Of a stretch of 64,000 nucleotides of DNA, positions 12,665 through 22,489 are shown piece after piece (the first letter of the stretch is position 1; every line of letters starts with the position of its first letter). The notes beneath the pieces were generated by a model that had not been told where the DNA came from, searched no databases, and saw only the letters and a program-made list of their open reading frames with translations. Location of the stretch: contig JAJFZO010000336.1 in NCBI GenBank assembly GCA_021397835.1, positions 28,238 through 92,237 on the forward strand, given 5' to 3'. The DNA is from Moringa oleifera. Taxonomy: Eukaryota; Streptophyta; Magnoliopsida; Brassicales; Moringaceae. Position numbers and translations under genes: made by a program.

Positions 12665-12795
12665 CTAGTGATTAGTTATGTTGATGCAAAAATAGGTTGG
12701 CCCTCAACACTATCCTTTCTTATTGGAGTGTAGATAGCCACTAGTCAATACACCCACATCATCAACATTAGCTTCATACATCTTCCCTGTCTCTC
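12665..12795 (-). pseudogene. AIR9-like exon E1, array copy 1 (most downstream)
   Basis: Acceptor 'ctacag' then 'ETGKMYEANVDDVG'. A one-base insertion breaks the frame inside the following 'YRLVAIYTP' segment. The shifted frame continues as 'IYTPIRKDSVEGQPIFAST' and a stop. This copy keeps MYEANVDDVG, closest to what I remember of the last A9 repeat of AIR9. The terminal donor reads gtaatg. Confidence 0.75.
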
Positions 12796-13011
12796 CTGTA
12801 GCATCATCGAATGAGTCTATATGAAACTTTTAAGGATAAGAAATGTAGTTCTAGTTAATTATTTCTAGGAAAACACCTAATCCATGTGGTAGAAGCATGT
12901 ATAAGTTTAGTTAAAAAAATATAAACGGAGCCAATAGCATATTAAAAGGCACTTGATAAATAAATACTAGAGCTGACAATGAACTGCAAAAAAAAAAAAA
13001 GTTAAAGTAAC

Positions 13012-13147
13012 CTTGTCTCCTTATTCTCATGTAACCACTCAAACTTTCTAGGGCCCTCTTTAACCCCAAAGTACTCTCCAAATCCTTTTATAATACTTCT
13101 TTCAATCACATCCTTGGCAATTCGAACATTAGTAACAAATGGACGAG
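13012..13147 (-). pseudogene. AIR9-like exon E2, array copy 1 (best preserved)
   Basis: Fully open from acceptor 'gatggtag' to donor gttact: 'VTNVRIAKDVIERSIIKGFG', then 'EYFGVKEGPRKFEWLHENKE', 'TR'. Matches the first half of an A9 repeat (NVRIIGD, GDYFGGREGPSKFEWLRENKET). No stop or frameshift, unlike the other E2 copies. Confidence 0.8.
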
Positions 13148-13794
13148 CTACCATCAGGTAATATAATCATTTTCTCATTCATTATCACCATTTTTAAGGG
13201 TTCAAAAAGATTAGAAATGGAGTATGTTCAAACAGTTGCAGAGAAAAACACATATTGGCTGTGAGACTCGATAAAAACCAACCCTTAAATTTCAATGAGA
13301 TAGTATCAAAACAAGTAATTAGTGTTAGATCAAAAAGGCGGACACAATGCACATACCTTCAAAGACACACAACCGCATAAAGTAATAACACATGGAGAGA
13401 CATGCAAAAGTAACACTAACACTCAAGCAAAATAGAAAAAAATAACATAAATTTAACAAATTAAAAAAGGATTAGAAATAGTAATTTTGCATGATTCACT
13501 TACATAACAACAATCAACGTTAGCCCCAACCCACGCAATCCAAATATACTATCCTTGTCAGCTCACATTTAGGAAAGCATCTCCATTCATCCAAGTCCTT
13601 AACCACTTAATTCCTTACATTGAAATACAGAATAAGGTATATAAAATAAAAGTAAGTTGCAAAACTAGTCTGTTTCCAGATGCGCTAAAACATTATAATA
13701 GAACTTGAATATTCACTGTAAGGCATTGAAAAGATTTTACCCAAAAAAAGAAAATGAAAAAGCCATAAGACAAGGTTATTACTCTCTCCATTAC

Positions 13795-13926
13795 CAACAG
13801 TCATTGGTTTTGCTGATATAGAAATAAGTTGGCTGTCAAAACCATCATCTCTTATCGGAATGTAGGTAGCCACAAGTCTCTACCCCACATCATCAACATT
13901 AAATTCATACATCATCGTTGTCTCTC
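13795..13926 (-). pseudogene. AIR9-like exon E1, array copy 2
   Basis: 132 nt between acceptor 'cctgcag'-type sequence ('actgcag') and donor gtaatg. Reads 'ETTMMYEFNVDDVG', stop TAG in place of Tyr, then 'RLVATYIPIRDDGFDSQLIS' and 'ISAKPMTV'. Both splice signals survive; the coding is lost by one stop. Confidence 0.8.
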
Positions 13927-14147
13927 CTGCAGTATCATCAAATGAGTCTATACAAAAATAAAACTTTTAAAAAACCAATGGTTATAATATTAGTTAATTA
14001 TATTTAGAAAAATATCTAATCTATGAGGTAAAAGCGTATCATAAATTTAGCTAACAAAATATAAATGGAACCAATAGCATATTAAAAGGCACATGATAAA
14101 TAAATACCAGAGCATATAATCAACTATAGAAAAAAAATTGCACTAAC

Positions 14148-14285
14148 CTAGTTTCCTTATTCTAATGTAACAAATCAAACTTGCCATGCCCCCCTTACTA
14201 CAAAGTACTCTTCAAATCACTTAATAATACTTTCTTTAATGCCATCTCCGATAATCTGGACATTATGAAAGATAAAGAAGCTGTC
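14148..14285 (-). pseudogene. AIR9-like exon E2, array copy 2
   Basis: Reads 'NVQIIGDGIKESIIK', stop, 'FEEYFVV', then out of frame through the region equivalent to EGPRKFEWLHENKET. Donor gttag kept. Confidence 0.7.
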
Positions 14286-14940
14286 ACTACGTAACATAAT
14301 CATTTTTTTCATCAATTATCACTATTTTTGAGGGTTTAAAAAGATTAAAAATAAAGAATGTTCAATAGTTGCAAAAAAATCACACACTAGCCTCGAGACC
14401 TGGTAAAAGCCAACCATTAAATTTTAATGAGATAATATTAAAACAAGCAGTTGGCATTCTTAATTAGATTGAAAAGGCAAACACGAGGCACAAGTATACA
14501 GAAATATAAACCACATGGAGTAAGAACATGTACATATATGTATCCACACAGAGACATGCAATAATAACACTAATACCCAAGCAAAACAAAAAAAAAATAA
14601 ATTTAACAATGTCGAACAAGATTAGAAATAGTTACTTCGCATGATTAATGTACGTAACAAGCCATGGTAGCCTCAGCACACGCAATCTAAATATACTATC
14701 CCTGTCAGCTTAGGTTCAGGAAAGCATCTCCATTCATCCAAACCCTCAACCACTTAATTCATTATGTTGAGATACAAAATAAGGTATATAAAATAAAAGA
14801 AAGTTGTAAAACTGGTTTCTTTCGTGATGTTCTAAACATTCATAACAGAACTTGAATATTCACTATAGGACATTAAAAAGATTTTACCTAGAAAAAAAAA
14901 GGAAAAAGCCACAAAACAAGGTTATTGGTCTACACAATAC

Positions 14941-15072
14941 CAACAGTGATTGGTTCTGCTGATGCAAAATTAGGTTGGCCTTCAAAACCATCCTCTCTTA
15001 CTGAAGTGTAGGTAGCCACCGATCTGTACCCCACATCATCAACATTAGATTCATATATACCCATTGTCTCTC
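14941..15072 (-). pseudogene. AIR9-like exon E1, array copy 3 (open)
   Basis: 132 nt, no stop: 'ETMGIYESNVDDVGYRSVAT', 'YTSVREDGFEGQPNFASAEP', 'ITV', then donor gtattg. It is the one E1 copy besides 17.12 kb that stays open from end to end. Confidence 0.8.
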
Positions 15073-15290
15073 CTATAACATCATCAAATGTGTCTGTACA
15101 AAAATGAAACTTTTAAAAAATCAATAGATATAGTACCAGTTAATTGTATCTAAGAAAATATCTAATTTGAGGTAGAAGCATGTCATAAATTTAGCTAACA
15201 AAATATAAATAGAACCAATAGCATATTAAAAGGCATATGACAAATAAATACCAAAGTATGTGATCAACTGCAGAAAAAAATTACACTAAC

Positions 15291-15425
15291 CTAGTTTCTT
15301 TATTCTAATGTAACCACTCAAATTTGCCAGGGCCTCTTTACCTACAAAGTACTCTCTAAATCCCTTGATAATACCTCCTTTAATGGCATCTCTGATAATT
15401 TAAAGATTATTGTCAAATGGAAGAG
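15291..15425 (-). pseudogene. AIR9-like exon E2, array copy 3
   Basis: Acceptor 'gtggtag'; 'NNL', stop, 'IIRDAIKGGIIKGFREYFVG', 'KEA', then a base loss puts 'NLSGYIRIKKL' in place of the KFEWLHENKET segment. Donor gttag kept. Confidence 0.7.
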
Positions 15426-16092
15426 CTACCACTACATAACATAATCATTTTTTCAACTATTATCACCATTTTTGAGGATTTAAAAAGATTAGAAATAAAG
15501 AATGTTCAATAGTTGTGGAGAAAAACACACACTGGCCTTGAGACTTGATAAAAGCCAACCTTTAAATTTCAATGAGGTAATATCAGAATAAACAGTTGGC
15601 ATACTTAATTAGATCCAAAAGGCAAACATGAGGCACAAGCATACAGAGACATATAACCAAATGGAGTAAAAACATGTACATATATGTATCCACAAAGAGG
15701 CATGCAAAAGAAACACTAACACTTAAGCAAAACAGAAAAATAAAAATAAAATAAATTTGACAGAGTCAAATAAGATTAGAAATAGTTACTTCGCATGATT
15801 CACGTACACAACAACAAGCCATGGTAGCCTCAGCACACATAATCCAAATATACTATCCTTGTTAGCTTAGAGTCAGGAAAGCATCTCTATTCATCTAAAC
15901 CCTCAACCACTTAATTCATTATTGTTGTAAGGTATATAAAATAAAAGAAAGTTGTAAAAATGATGTCTTTCATGATGTTTTAAACATTCATAACAGAACT
16001 TGAATATTCATTGTCGGACATTAAAAAAATTTTACCCAAAAAAAAAAGAAAAAAGAAAAGCCACAAAACAAGGTTATTGCTCTACAAATTAC

Positions 16093-16219
16093 CAACAGTG
16101 ATTGGTTCTACTGATGCAGAAATAGGTTAGCCTTCAAAACCATCTTTTCTTATTGGAGTGTAGGTAGCCACCAGTTTGTACCCCACATCATCAACATTAG
16201 ATTCATACATCTTTCCTTC
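16093..16219 (-). pseudogene. AIR9-like exon E1, array copy 4
   Basis: 'EGKMYESNVDDVGYKLVATY', 'TPIRKDGFEG', stop TAA replacing Gln, 'PISASVEPITV', donor gtaatt. The 5' edge is shortened because the acceptor region carries a small deletion. Confidence 0.75.
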
Positions 16220-16412
16220 AAATGAGTCTGTACAAAAATAAAACTTTTAAAGAACCAACGGATATAATACTAGTTAATTATATCTAAAAAAATATCTAAT
16301 CTATGAGGTAAAAGCGTGTCATAAATTTACCTAACAAAATATAAATGGAACCAATAGCATATTAAAAGGCATATGATAAACAAATACTAGAGCATATAAT
16401 CAACTACAACCC

Positions 16413-16515
16413 AATTTTCTTATTCTCATGTAACCATTCAAACTCTAAGTACTCTCTAAATCCTTTAATAAAACTTCTTTTAACGAAATCTTCAATAATT
16501 CAGACATTGTTGACA
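16413..16515 (-). pseudogene. AIR9-like exon E2, array copy 4
   Basis: 'NNV', stop, 'IIEDFVKRSFIKGFREYL', then an internal deletion that removes the GGKEGPSK part, then 'EFEWLHENKKI'. This deletion accounts for part of the shorter last array step (1028 bp). Confidence 0.7.
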
Positions 16516-17120
16516 TAATCATTTTTACATCTATTATCACCATTTCTAGGGATTTGAAAAGACTAGAAATAAAGAATATTCAAACAGTTGCAGAGAAAAA
16601 CACACATGGTTATGAGACTTAATGAAAACCAATCCTTAAATTTCAATGAGATAATATCAAAACAAGCAGTTGGCATACTTACTTTGATAAAAAAGGCAAA
16701 CACAATGCACAAGCATACAAAGACACACAACCACATGGAGTAATAACATTTACATATATGTATCCATGGAGAGACATGTAAAAGTAACGCAAACACTCAA
16801 GCAAAACAAAAAAAGAAAATAACATAAATTTGACAAAGTTAAAGAAGATTAGGTACTTTGCATGATTCATATACGCAACAACAATCCATGGCAATCATAG
16901 CACACGCAATCTAATTATAGTATCCTTATCAGTTCAACTTCAGGAAAGCATCTCCATTCATTCAAACTCTTAACCACTTAATTCCATATGTTGAAATACA
17001 GAATAAGATATATAAAATAAAAGAAAATTGGAAAAATGGTTTGTTTCTTGATGTTCTAAAACATCATAATAGAACTTGAATATTCAAAAAAGAAAACAAG
17101 GTTATTACTCTGCACATTAT

Positions 17121-17252
17121 CAACAATGATTGGTTTTGCTGATGCAGAAATAGGTTGGCCCTCAACATCATCCTCTCTTATTGGAGTGTAGATAGCCACC
17201 AATCTGTACCTCACATCATTAACATTAGATTCATACATCCTCCCTGTCTCTT
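17121..17252 (-). pseudogene. AIR9-like exon E1, array copy 5 (most upstream, open)
   Basis: 132 nt without a stop: 'ETGRMYESNVNDVRYRLVAI', 'YTPIREDDVEGQPISASAKP', 'IIV'. The acceptor CAG-G is mutated to AAA-G and the donor GT to AT, so splicing is probably lost although coding is kept. Immediately upstream, on the minus strand, is the 3' flank of the 5-phosphatase fragment instead of another E2. Confidence 0.8.
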
Positions 17253-17309
17253 TTGTAGCATCATCAAATGAGTCTATACAAAAATGAAACTTTTATCCCA
17301 TGAGAAATT

Positions 17310-18060
17310 AACATGGAAGCCATTTTTAGCTTCACTGCTAAGTATCCAACAATAACATCTACCTTCGTGTCTATAATTGTAGTTTTTCAAATTTCTTGTC
17401 TCTAGGTCAAACAAATTAAGATCAATTAAGATATGGATAAAGGTCGCCTAGATGACCAAGGCAGGAAGGCAGAGTTCAAGAAACTCCATGTCCAACTAAA
17501 TCTTCACCTTGTTTTGTGTTTTATAAGGCACACTGTCAACATCACCAAAAATTTACATTTGTGATATAGTAAATGACAAGGCTATGTCACTTGAGAACAT
17601 AGAGAATCTCTATTTCTTCAATAAAGTTACCTTAAAAGAAGAGCATGGCATATAGCCCACTTTAGTTACTTTTATGGAGCATAACATAAGCAAGTGTGGA
17701 TTTTGAAGGAATGCATGCCTCAAAAGAAATTGAGTTTGGTGTGTCCATGTGAATGTTGCAATAGTTCTTCAACTTCAATCCTAGAACTTAAACAACTCAT
17801 GCTTTTCTTGATTTGGCTACAGTTTATAGATTCCTCCTCTGCTAGAAAGATGGTATAAACAAGCCTATAATTTAAGAATCTTATTTCCACATTAACATAA
17901 GATAGTTCATTCAAGCCTCTCCTATACCATAGAATAGGATCACACCTAGATGGAAAGGGCATAATCAAACACTAACTTTACCAAAATTGAATAGATAATA
18001 TCATCCACATTATTTCACAAGCTAACAATCATGTAATACAAGGCTAATATGATTTTATTA
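17310..18060. repeat. Direct repeat bracketing the A9 array, right copy
   Basis: Partner of 10,340-11,090. Here the duplicated last exon of the 5-phosphatase is joined to its upstream exons, so this is probably the original and the 10.3-11.1 kb block the copy. Confidence 0.85.
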
Positions 18061-18992
18061 TAAGAGATGTGAAAAGTGTGAGATTACCATGCTGGCATTC
18101 TTCGCTTCTCCTCTGGATGCCTATTATCACTTGCATATCTATCTAAATATTTGAGTATTTATAAATGGGAGAAAAATATATCTTCCCTTCATTCCATCCA
18201 TCAAACACACACCTACTCTCTTCGTAGCTGTAAGTAAAAACCATCAAAAACCATCAAGTTTTAGATTTAGCACATTTAAAAGTTGATTGAAAAAATGAGA
18301 TTTTAAAACTTCAGGAAGAACATCACAAATAAAAAAAAACATTCCTGGTTGTTCTCTAACAATGGTCTCCAATTATGCATCTCAATAAGAGCCTTTGTAG
18401 AGTAATAAGATAGCACAATCCCGTAATTCAAGTCACCAAGCCAAATAACTCGATTGGAGCAGGACAAATATGATAGAATTTAAGTTATGTAAGCTAGAAT
18501 GTTGCAGATATTGATTCATTAGCTAAGCATGGATAGGAAAAAAGTAAGAGTAAGGACTTTACTAATGATCGAGAATTGTTTGAGGACAATTCTCATCTCT
18601 CATGTCATGGACCTTTGGAAACCCTGTCTTCCTTAGGATCTCCACAACATCTAAGTTTCTTTGTAGTTCATCTCCCTCTTTTCGCTCAGAGAATAAATGA
18701 CTACAGATGAAGCAAAAGCTTGTTTAGTGCAAAGACATGCAAATTGAAATTGAACCATGAAAAATCCGAGAAGATGAGATGGTACTTTTTTTTACATCAT
18801 CATAATTCCACTCTCCAACTCTAAGAAATTGAAAAGTATCTTGTTTCCAAGATAACCCATTAAGCCTTTGCCAACACAAGACAATTTTATGTTGCATACG
18901 TTGTCCCTTAGGTTGCTCTTCACCCATTCTATAAGAAATATCCCAACCACTTCCATGGATTGAATGCCCTCTTGTTCACCAGGAGAGAATGC
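17720..18992 (-). pseudogene. Type I inositol polyphosphate 5-phosphatase, 3' part (five exon pieces)
   Basis: The family removes the 5-phosphate from inositol phosphates and phosphoinositides. Exon pieces in order: about 18,842-18,992 ('VVGIFLIEWVKSNLRDNV', 'LSCVGKGLMGYLGNK'); 18,563-18,756 ('GSISICMSLH', stop, 'TSFCFICSHLFSERKEGDEL', 'QRNLDVVEILRKTGFPKVHD'); about 18,345-18,460 ('RVIWLGDLNYGIVLSYYSTK', 'ALIEMHNWRPLLENNQ'); about 18,088-18,205 ('GWNEGKIYFSPIYKYSN', one-base slip, 'RYASDNRHPEEKRRMPAW'); 17,720-17,945 ('CDPILWYRRGLNELSYV' to 'HGHTKLNFF' and stop). WLGDLNYRI has become WLGDLNYGI and CDRILW has become CDPILW. The stop, the slip and a donor mutated to GA mark it as dead. The N-terminal half is absent. 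Confidence 0.9.
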
Positions 18993-19757
18993 CCACAAAA
19001 GAAACCCACGAAAATTCCATTACAGCTATGCGCCATGCCTTGATTTTTCACATAGTCTAGTATAAAAATACATGCAAAGAATGTATATTGAATGCAACAA
19101 AACTACTACTATTCTGTCAGATAGATTACTGTCGGAGAAATCTGAGATCACATAGTTGAGTTTCACATTTTGTACCAGTGACCTTGAGCTTAATTTATTT
19201 ACAGATGGAGCAGTTTGCTATATCTTTGATACTACAGCATTAATTCTTATATATAAGAACATTTAAGCTAAGATGAAGTAGAATTGAAGACATGACTCTC
19301 ATTCACTTTTAAAATACATGAAAGAAAACAAGTGTCCACATTATGAGGAACCAGACAGCAAGTACATAACTTTCTCATTTCAAAAGTACTGTAAAAAGAT
19401 TGAACAAACAGTTTTATTTATTGAAGTGGTAAGAGGTGAATTAATACCATGAAAGTAGGTGTAGCAGTTTCTGCAGCAAGAACACCTTAAGACAGACACA
19501 GGTGCATCCAACATGACAGGCTTTTCCCAGTGACCTACATAAAAAATACTTAAATATGTGAAGCCCTTGACTAGATGCCTCTAACCATTAGGATGCAAAC
19601 AAGCTTCCTTGAACAAATTTAAGGACAGAAGCTAGGGAAACTAGTGTGAGCAACATATTACCATCCTCAACAACAATTGAATCTTTAATCAATAGATAAA
19701 CAAGTTTGAACTAACAAAAATAAAATATAAAGATAATATCATGTTCAGAGAGAAGAC

Positions 19758-20000
19758 ATCTTCAAGGGCACCTATATCATCAAACTTGATGCCAATTTCA
19801 TCAGGATGTACCATGACAGAAACGAAGTTGCTTTTGTACTCCTCTTTTGCAAGTTTATGCCAGAAATTCGACATTCATACATAGCTTTCAAAATTTTTGC
19901 ATAAAGAACAATTGATGAAGATACATGCTTTCAAGCTTTGTGATGGCTTCCAAGATATTTTTTCTGTCTCCTTCAACCTCTTAATTGCAATTTCAAGGCT
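19758..20000 (-). pseudogene. AAA-type ATPase (At1g50140/At3g19740-like), two exons
   Basis: Exon piece 19,929-20,000 reads 'LEIAIKRLKETEKISWKPSQ', 'SLK'. Exon piece 19,758 to about 19,860 reads 'KLAKEEYKSNFVSVMVHPDE', 'IGIKFDDIGALED' and then gtcttc. This is the linker just before the Walker A region of the plant AAA subfamily whose members read KPSQNLKNIAKDEYE..NFVSAVV.PGEIGVKF.DIGALEDVKKAL. The catalytic domain itself (Walker A and B, arginine finger) is absent, so no ATPase function is possible. Donor of the first exon is GC and no clear acceptor precedes the second. It sits 0.7 kb from the TIC110 piece and 0.8 kb from the 5-phosphatase piece, all on the same strand. Confidence 0.85.
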
Positions 20001-20687
20001 TGAGCAAAAATTATTAAGATGAGATTAGTTATCTAAAGGGTTAAGCAAAAAAACAGATTCACCAATCTGAAGAGACAACTCAAAATCTATTTAAGCACAT
20101 GAATGCCTAGCTCCATCCCATATAATGTTACAGTGCTCCTTTCTTCTAAATGACTATATGAGGCACAACAAATAAATTCATAGCTTTACCATTACTCTCC
20201 ACGCCATCAATAAACCAAAGTTGTCAAAAGTGAAGGCTGCTCTAAGGTTAAAAAATGGATCTTCAGGCAAGAGCAGCTGCATCTAAGAATGGTGGGCTCA
20301 GTATTTATTAAAGATTCATATTACTGCCTATAATACATATGAAATGATTTGTATAAGAATACTTTAATTAAATTAAAATAGTTTCAAACCTCTGTCCTGA
20401 AATTAACAGATTATTTCAATTAATTAGTGAGAGAACTTATTTAATAAAAAAATGGTAATAGGATAACAAAACTTGGTATTGCAGTAACATAGCTGTCTGT
20501 AGTATTATCGGATCATAGCAACATCAATATCTCAACCTGGAAGATTTATTAGTATCAAATTGTGCCAAGAATAAACCTTCACAAATCATGCTGCTTGCCC
20601 TAAGGCATGACTCAACCACCATCATATAGGAGAACAGTCTATAATACTAGGAAGCAATAGCAGACATAAGAATTGATGTTTAAGTAC

Positions 20688-21867
20688 CTGGGCATCAGTA
20701 ACCTTGAAAAAATGCTTCCAAGGCAGAAGGAAAGATGATGTTTCTCTAAACACAAGGCTTGAAGCATAAATCAGCTTGATAAATACCTGCACTAGAGAAT
20801 CACTAATAATGATCACACTCTACATCTTTATTTAAAATGCATAATTCATGGTTCATTGCAAACTTGCATGGTCACAAGTGACCTACCTAATGCTGCTCAG
20901 CACTGCCATCATGATCTTTAATCTCAAGCCCTTGCCTATGTATCTGCCTTTCAATGTTCAACTGAAAAATCAATATTATCGAAAATGATATATCTGAAAT
21001 TCACTTCATACTGTATATATATAACCAATTCACTTATTGACATGCATAAAAAGAACCAAGTTAGGAATGCCTCCATGTGCATGGAAGCTGCATCTGGATG
21101 ATTAATCCCCAAAGCACTTTTGAAAGTAATGTCAACTTCATCACCTTTAGGTTCTTGACCTCTAGTTAGAAGGACAGAAGTTACAAACCTAAATGAAAGA
21201 TTAAAAGGCAATTGAATTACAAAGAGATGTTTTATTCCCAAGAGGCAAATAGCCAAATATGTGCCTTTCACAAATAGAATTGCCATGTATATATGGATTA
21301 GAAATACTGTATGGTCTTTTGACTACCCAGGTAAGTAGACAGATAATGAAAAGATCCACTTTACACTTACCAGCAGTATATATCACAAATCTCAGCTTTA
21401 AATGTCTGAAAATACTAAAAACAGCAACGAAAGAGATAAGAAAGACATACTGCAAAGAACAAATGCTTTGATAACAACAATAATCCAACAAAAGGGAATT
21501 TCAAGAAAAATAATATAAGCATCAATGATATTACCCACCAGTGAAATTAGTTGATCAAAATGCAAAAATTTTATCCATGAACCATGTAACAAAGATTAAC
21601 CAAACTTGCCTAATAAGCACAAAGTAACTGCTCTTGATGCTTAATTGAGAGTGAATATAACATATTAGTGAGACAAGTGCAAATAATTATCGATTATCAA
21701 CACAATTAACAGTAGCCACTAAAGTGTCACAATGAATCGGGACATTATCTTAATAGCAACTCTTTCCATATCCTCCTTTTTCACTGCCCCAGGATCATCC
21801 AATTCATCCACGTAATTGTGCAAGCTAACTGCAGCAACAGCATTCAAAGCATACACGACAGCTCCAC
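20688..21867 (-). pseudogene. TIC110: TIC110 (chloroplast inner-envelope translocon) fragment, four exons
   Basis: TIC110 is the central stromal scaffold of protein import through the inner chloroplast envelope. Exon pieces: 21,749-21,867 ('VVYALNAVAAVSLHNYVDEL', 'DDPGAVKKEDMERVAIK'); 21,071-21,188 ('FVTSVLLTRGQEPKGDEVD', 'FKSALGINHPDAASMHME'); 20,887-20,961 ('NIERQIHRQGLEIKDHDGSA', 'EQH', stop); 20,688-20,786 ('IKLIYASSLVFRETSSFLLP', 'WKHFFKVTDAQ'). Family landmarks are the DDPG..KKED, GIDDPDAA.MHMEIGRRI and FLLPWKRVFKVTD segments. The exon between the first two (the Y-G-V..AFN.ELC part) was not found, the first donor is AT, the second GC, and exon 3 ends in a stop. The transit peptide and most of the ~1000-residue protein are missing. 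Confidence 0.9.
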
Positions 21868-22079
21868 CTGCAATACCAGTGCAGTGACAAGGCTAACAAT
21901 TAATGTAAAAGAAATAGAAAGAAGAAAGAAAAAACAGAGAATCAAAGCCAAGTGGAGCAGCTTGAGAAATTTTCTAAGAAGGGAGTAGATAAAAGGAAGG
22001 GATAGAGATAAATGGAGAGGGAGTAAATCAAACCGTACGGTTATATTCGAAGTGAATTAGAGAGGATTGAAAAAAACAG

Positions 22080-22336
22080 ATCTGATATGCTGGCTTTGCC
22101 TTGTACTCGATCCACCGCTGGGAAATTCTCTCAATAACCGGCCGTGGCGTGGGGCAGAAAGCCAATGATTTTGACGAGGCCCTACCCTTTAACCTAAATA
22201 GCCAGATTAATCACAGATCATCCCCTACCTCAAAATCCTTTGACGGACACCAGAGAAGTTAGGTTTTTCGCCTATTATTGGTCGACTTGAACGTTGTTCC
22301 CTTTAGTCCTAAAATCATTACCTCTGAGGATTTTGT

Positions 22337-22368
<32 letters not shown>

Positions 22369-22480
22369 GAGGGAAGAGAGAAAGCAGCAGAGGAGGGAGA
22401 AGATGCAGAAAGCTCACAACAGAAGAGGAAGAAGGTGCGGAAGGCGTGAGTTTTGTTAAATAGTTCCTAACGGTCAAATT
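22080..22480 (-). promoter_or_regulatory. CT-rich putative leader/promoter at the right end of the minus-strand patchwork
   Basis: Higher GC than its surroundings, with an uninterrupted GA tract at 22,336-22,382 (CT-rich on the minus strand) and further purine runs to 22,440. CT-rich tracts near transcription starts are common in plant genes. The block lies just upstream (minus strand) of the first TIC110 exon and ends abruptly at the AT desert near 22,490. No TATA element stands out. A promoter role is inference; it may be only a captured 5' flank. Confidence 0.35.
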
Positions 22481-22489
22481 TTGAAATCA

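Larger units (their letters stand above)
12450..17290 (-). repeat. Tandem array of ~1.1 kb units, each with two AIR9-type half-exons
   Basis: The same ~1.1 kb sequence repeats head to tail. Using 'ccccacatcatcaac' as anchor the copies lie at about 12,753, 13,884, 15,030, 16,182 and 17,210 (steps 1131, 1146, 1152, 1028). On the minus strand each unit carries exon E1 (second half of an A9 repeat), an intron, exon E2 (first half of an A9 repeat), a shorter intron, then the next E1. E1 occurs five times and E2 four. A9 repeats belong to AIR9, a microtubule-associated protein of the plant preprophase band and phragmoplast. All copies are diverged and most are broken, so the array is old, but the exon-intron order is preserved throughout. 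Confidence 0.85.

Noticed and set aside
12450..17290. CRISPR-like or satellite array
   Set aside because: Unit length of 1.1 kb with exon-intron content and plant context; no short spacer-repeat pattern.
21201..21592. Overlapping 64-96 codon frames near the TIC110 exons on both strands
   Set aside because: They cover TIC110 intron sequence; only the parts matching TIC110 (21,071-21,188) are supported.
22259..22477. Overlapping open frames on both strands across the GA tract (Ser/Leu-rich and Arg/Glu-rich products)
   Set aside because: Both are translations of the GA/CT microsatellite; no conserved protein features.
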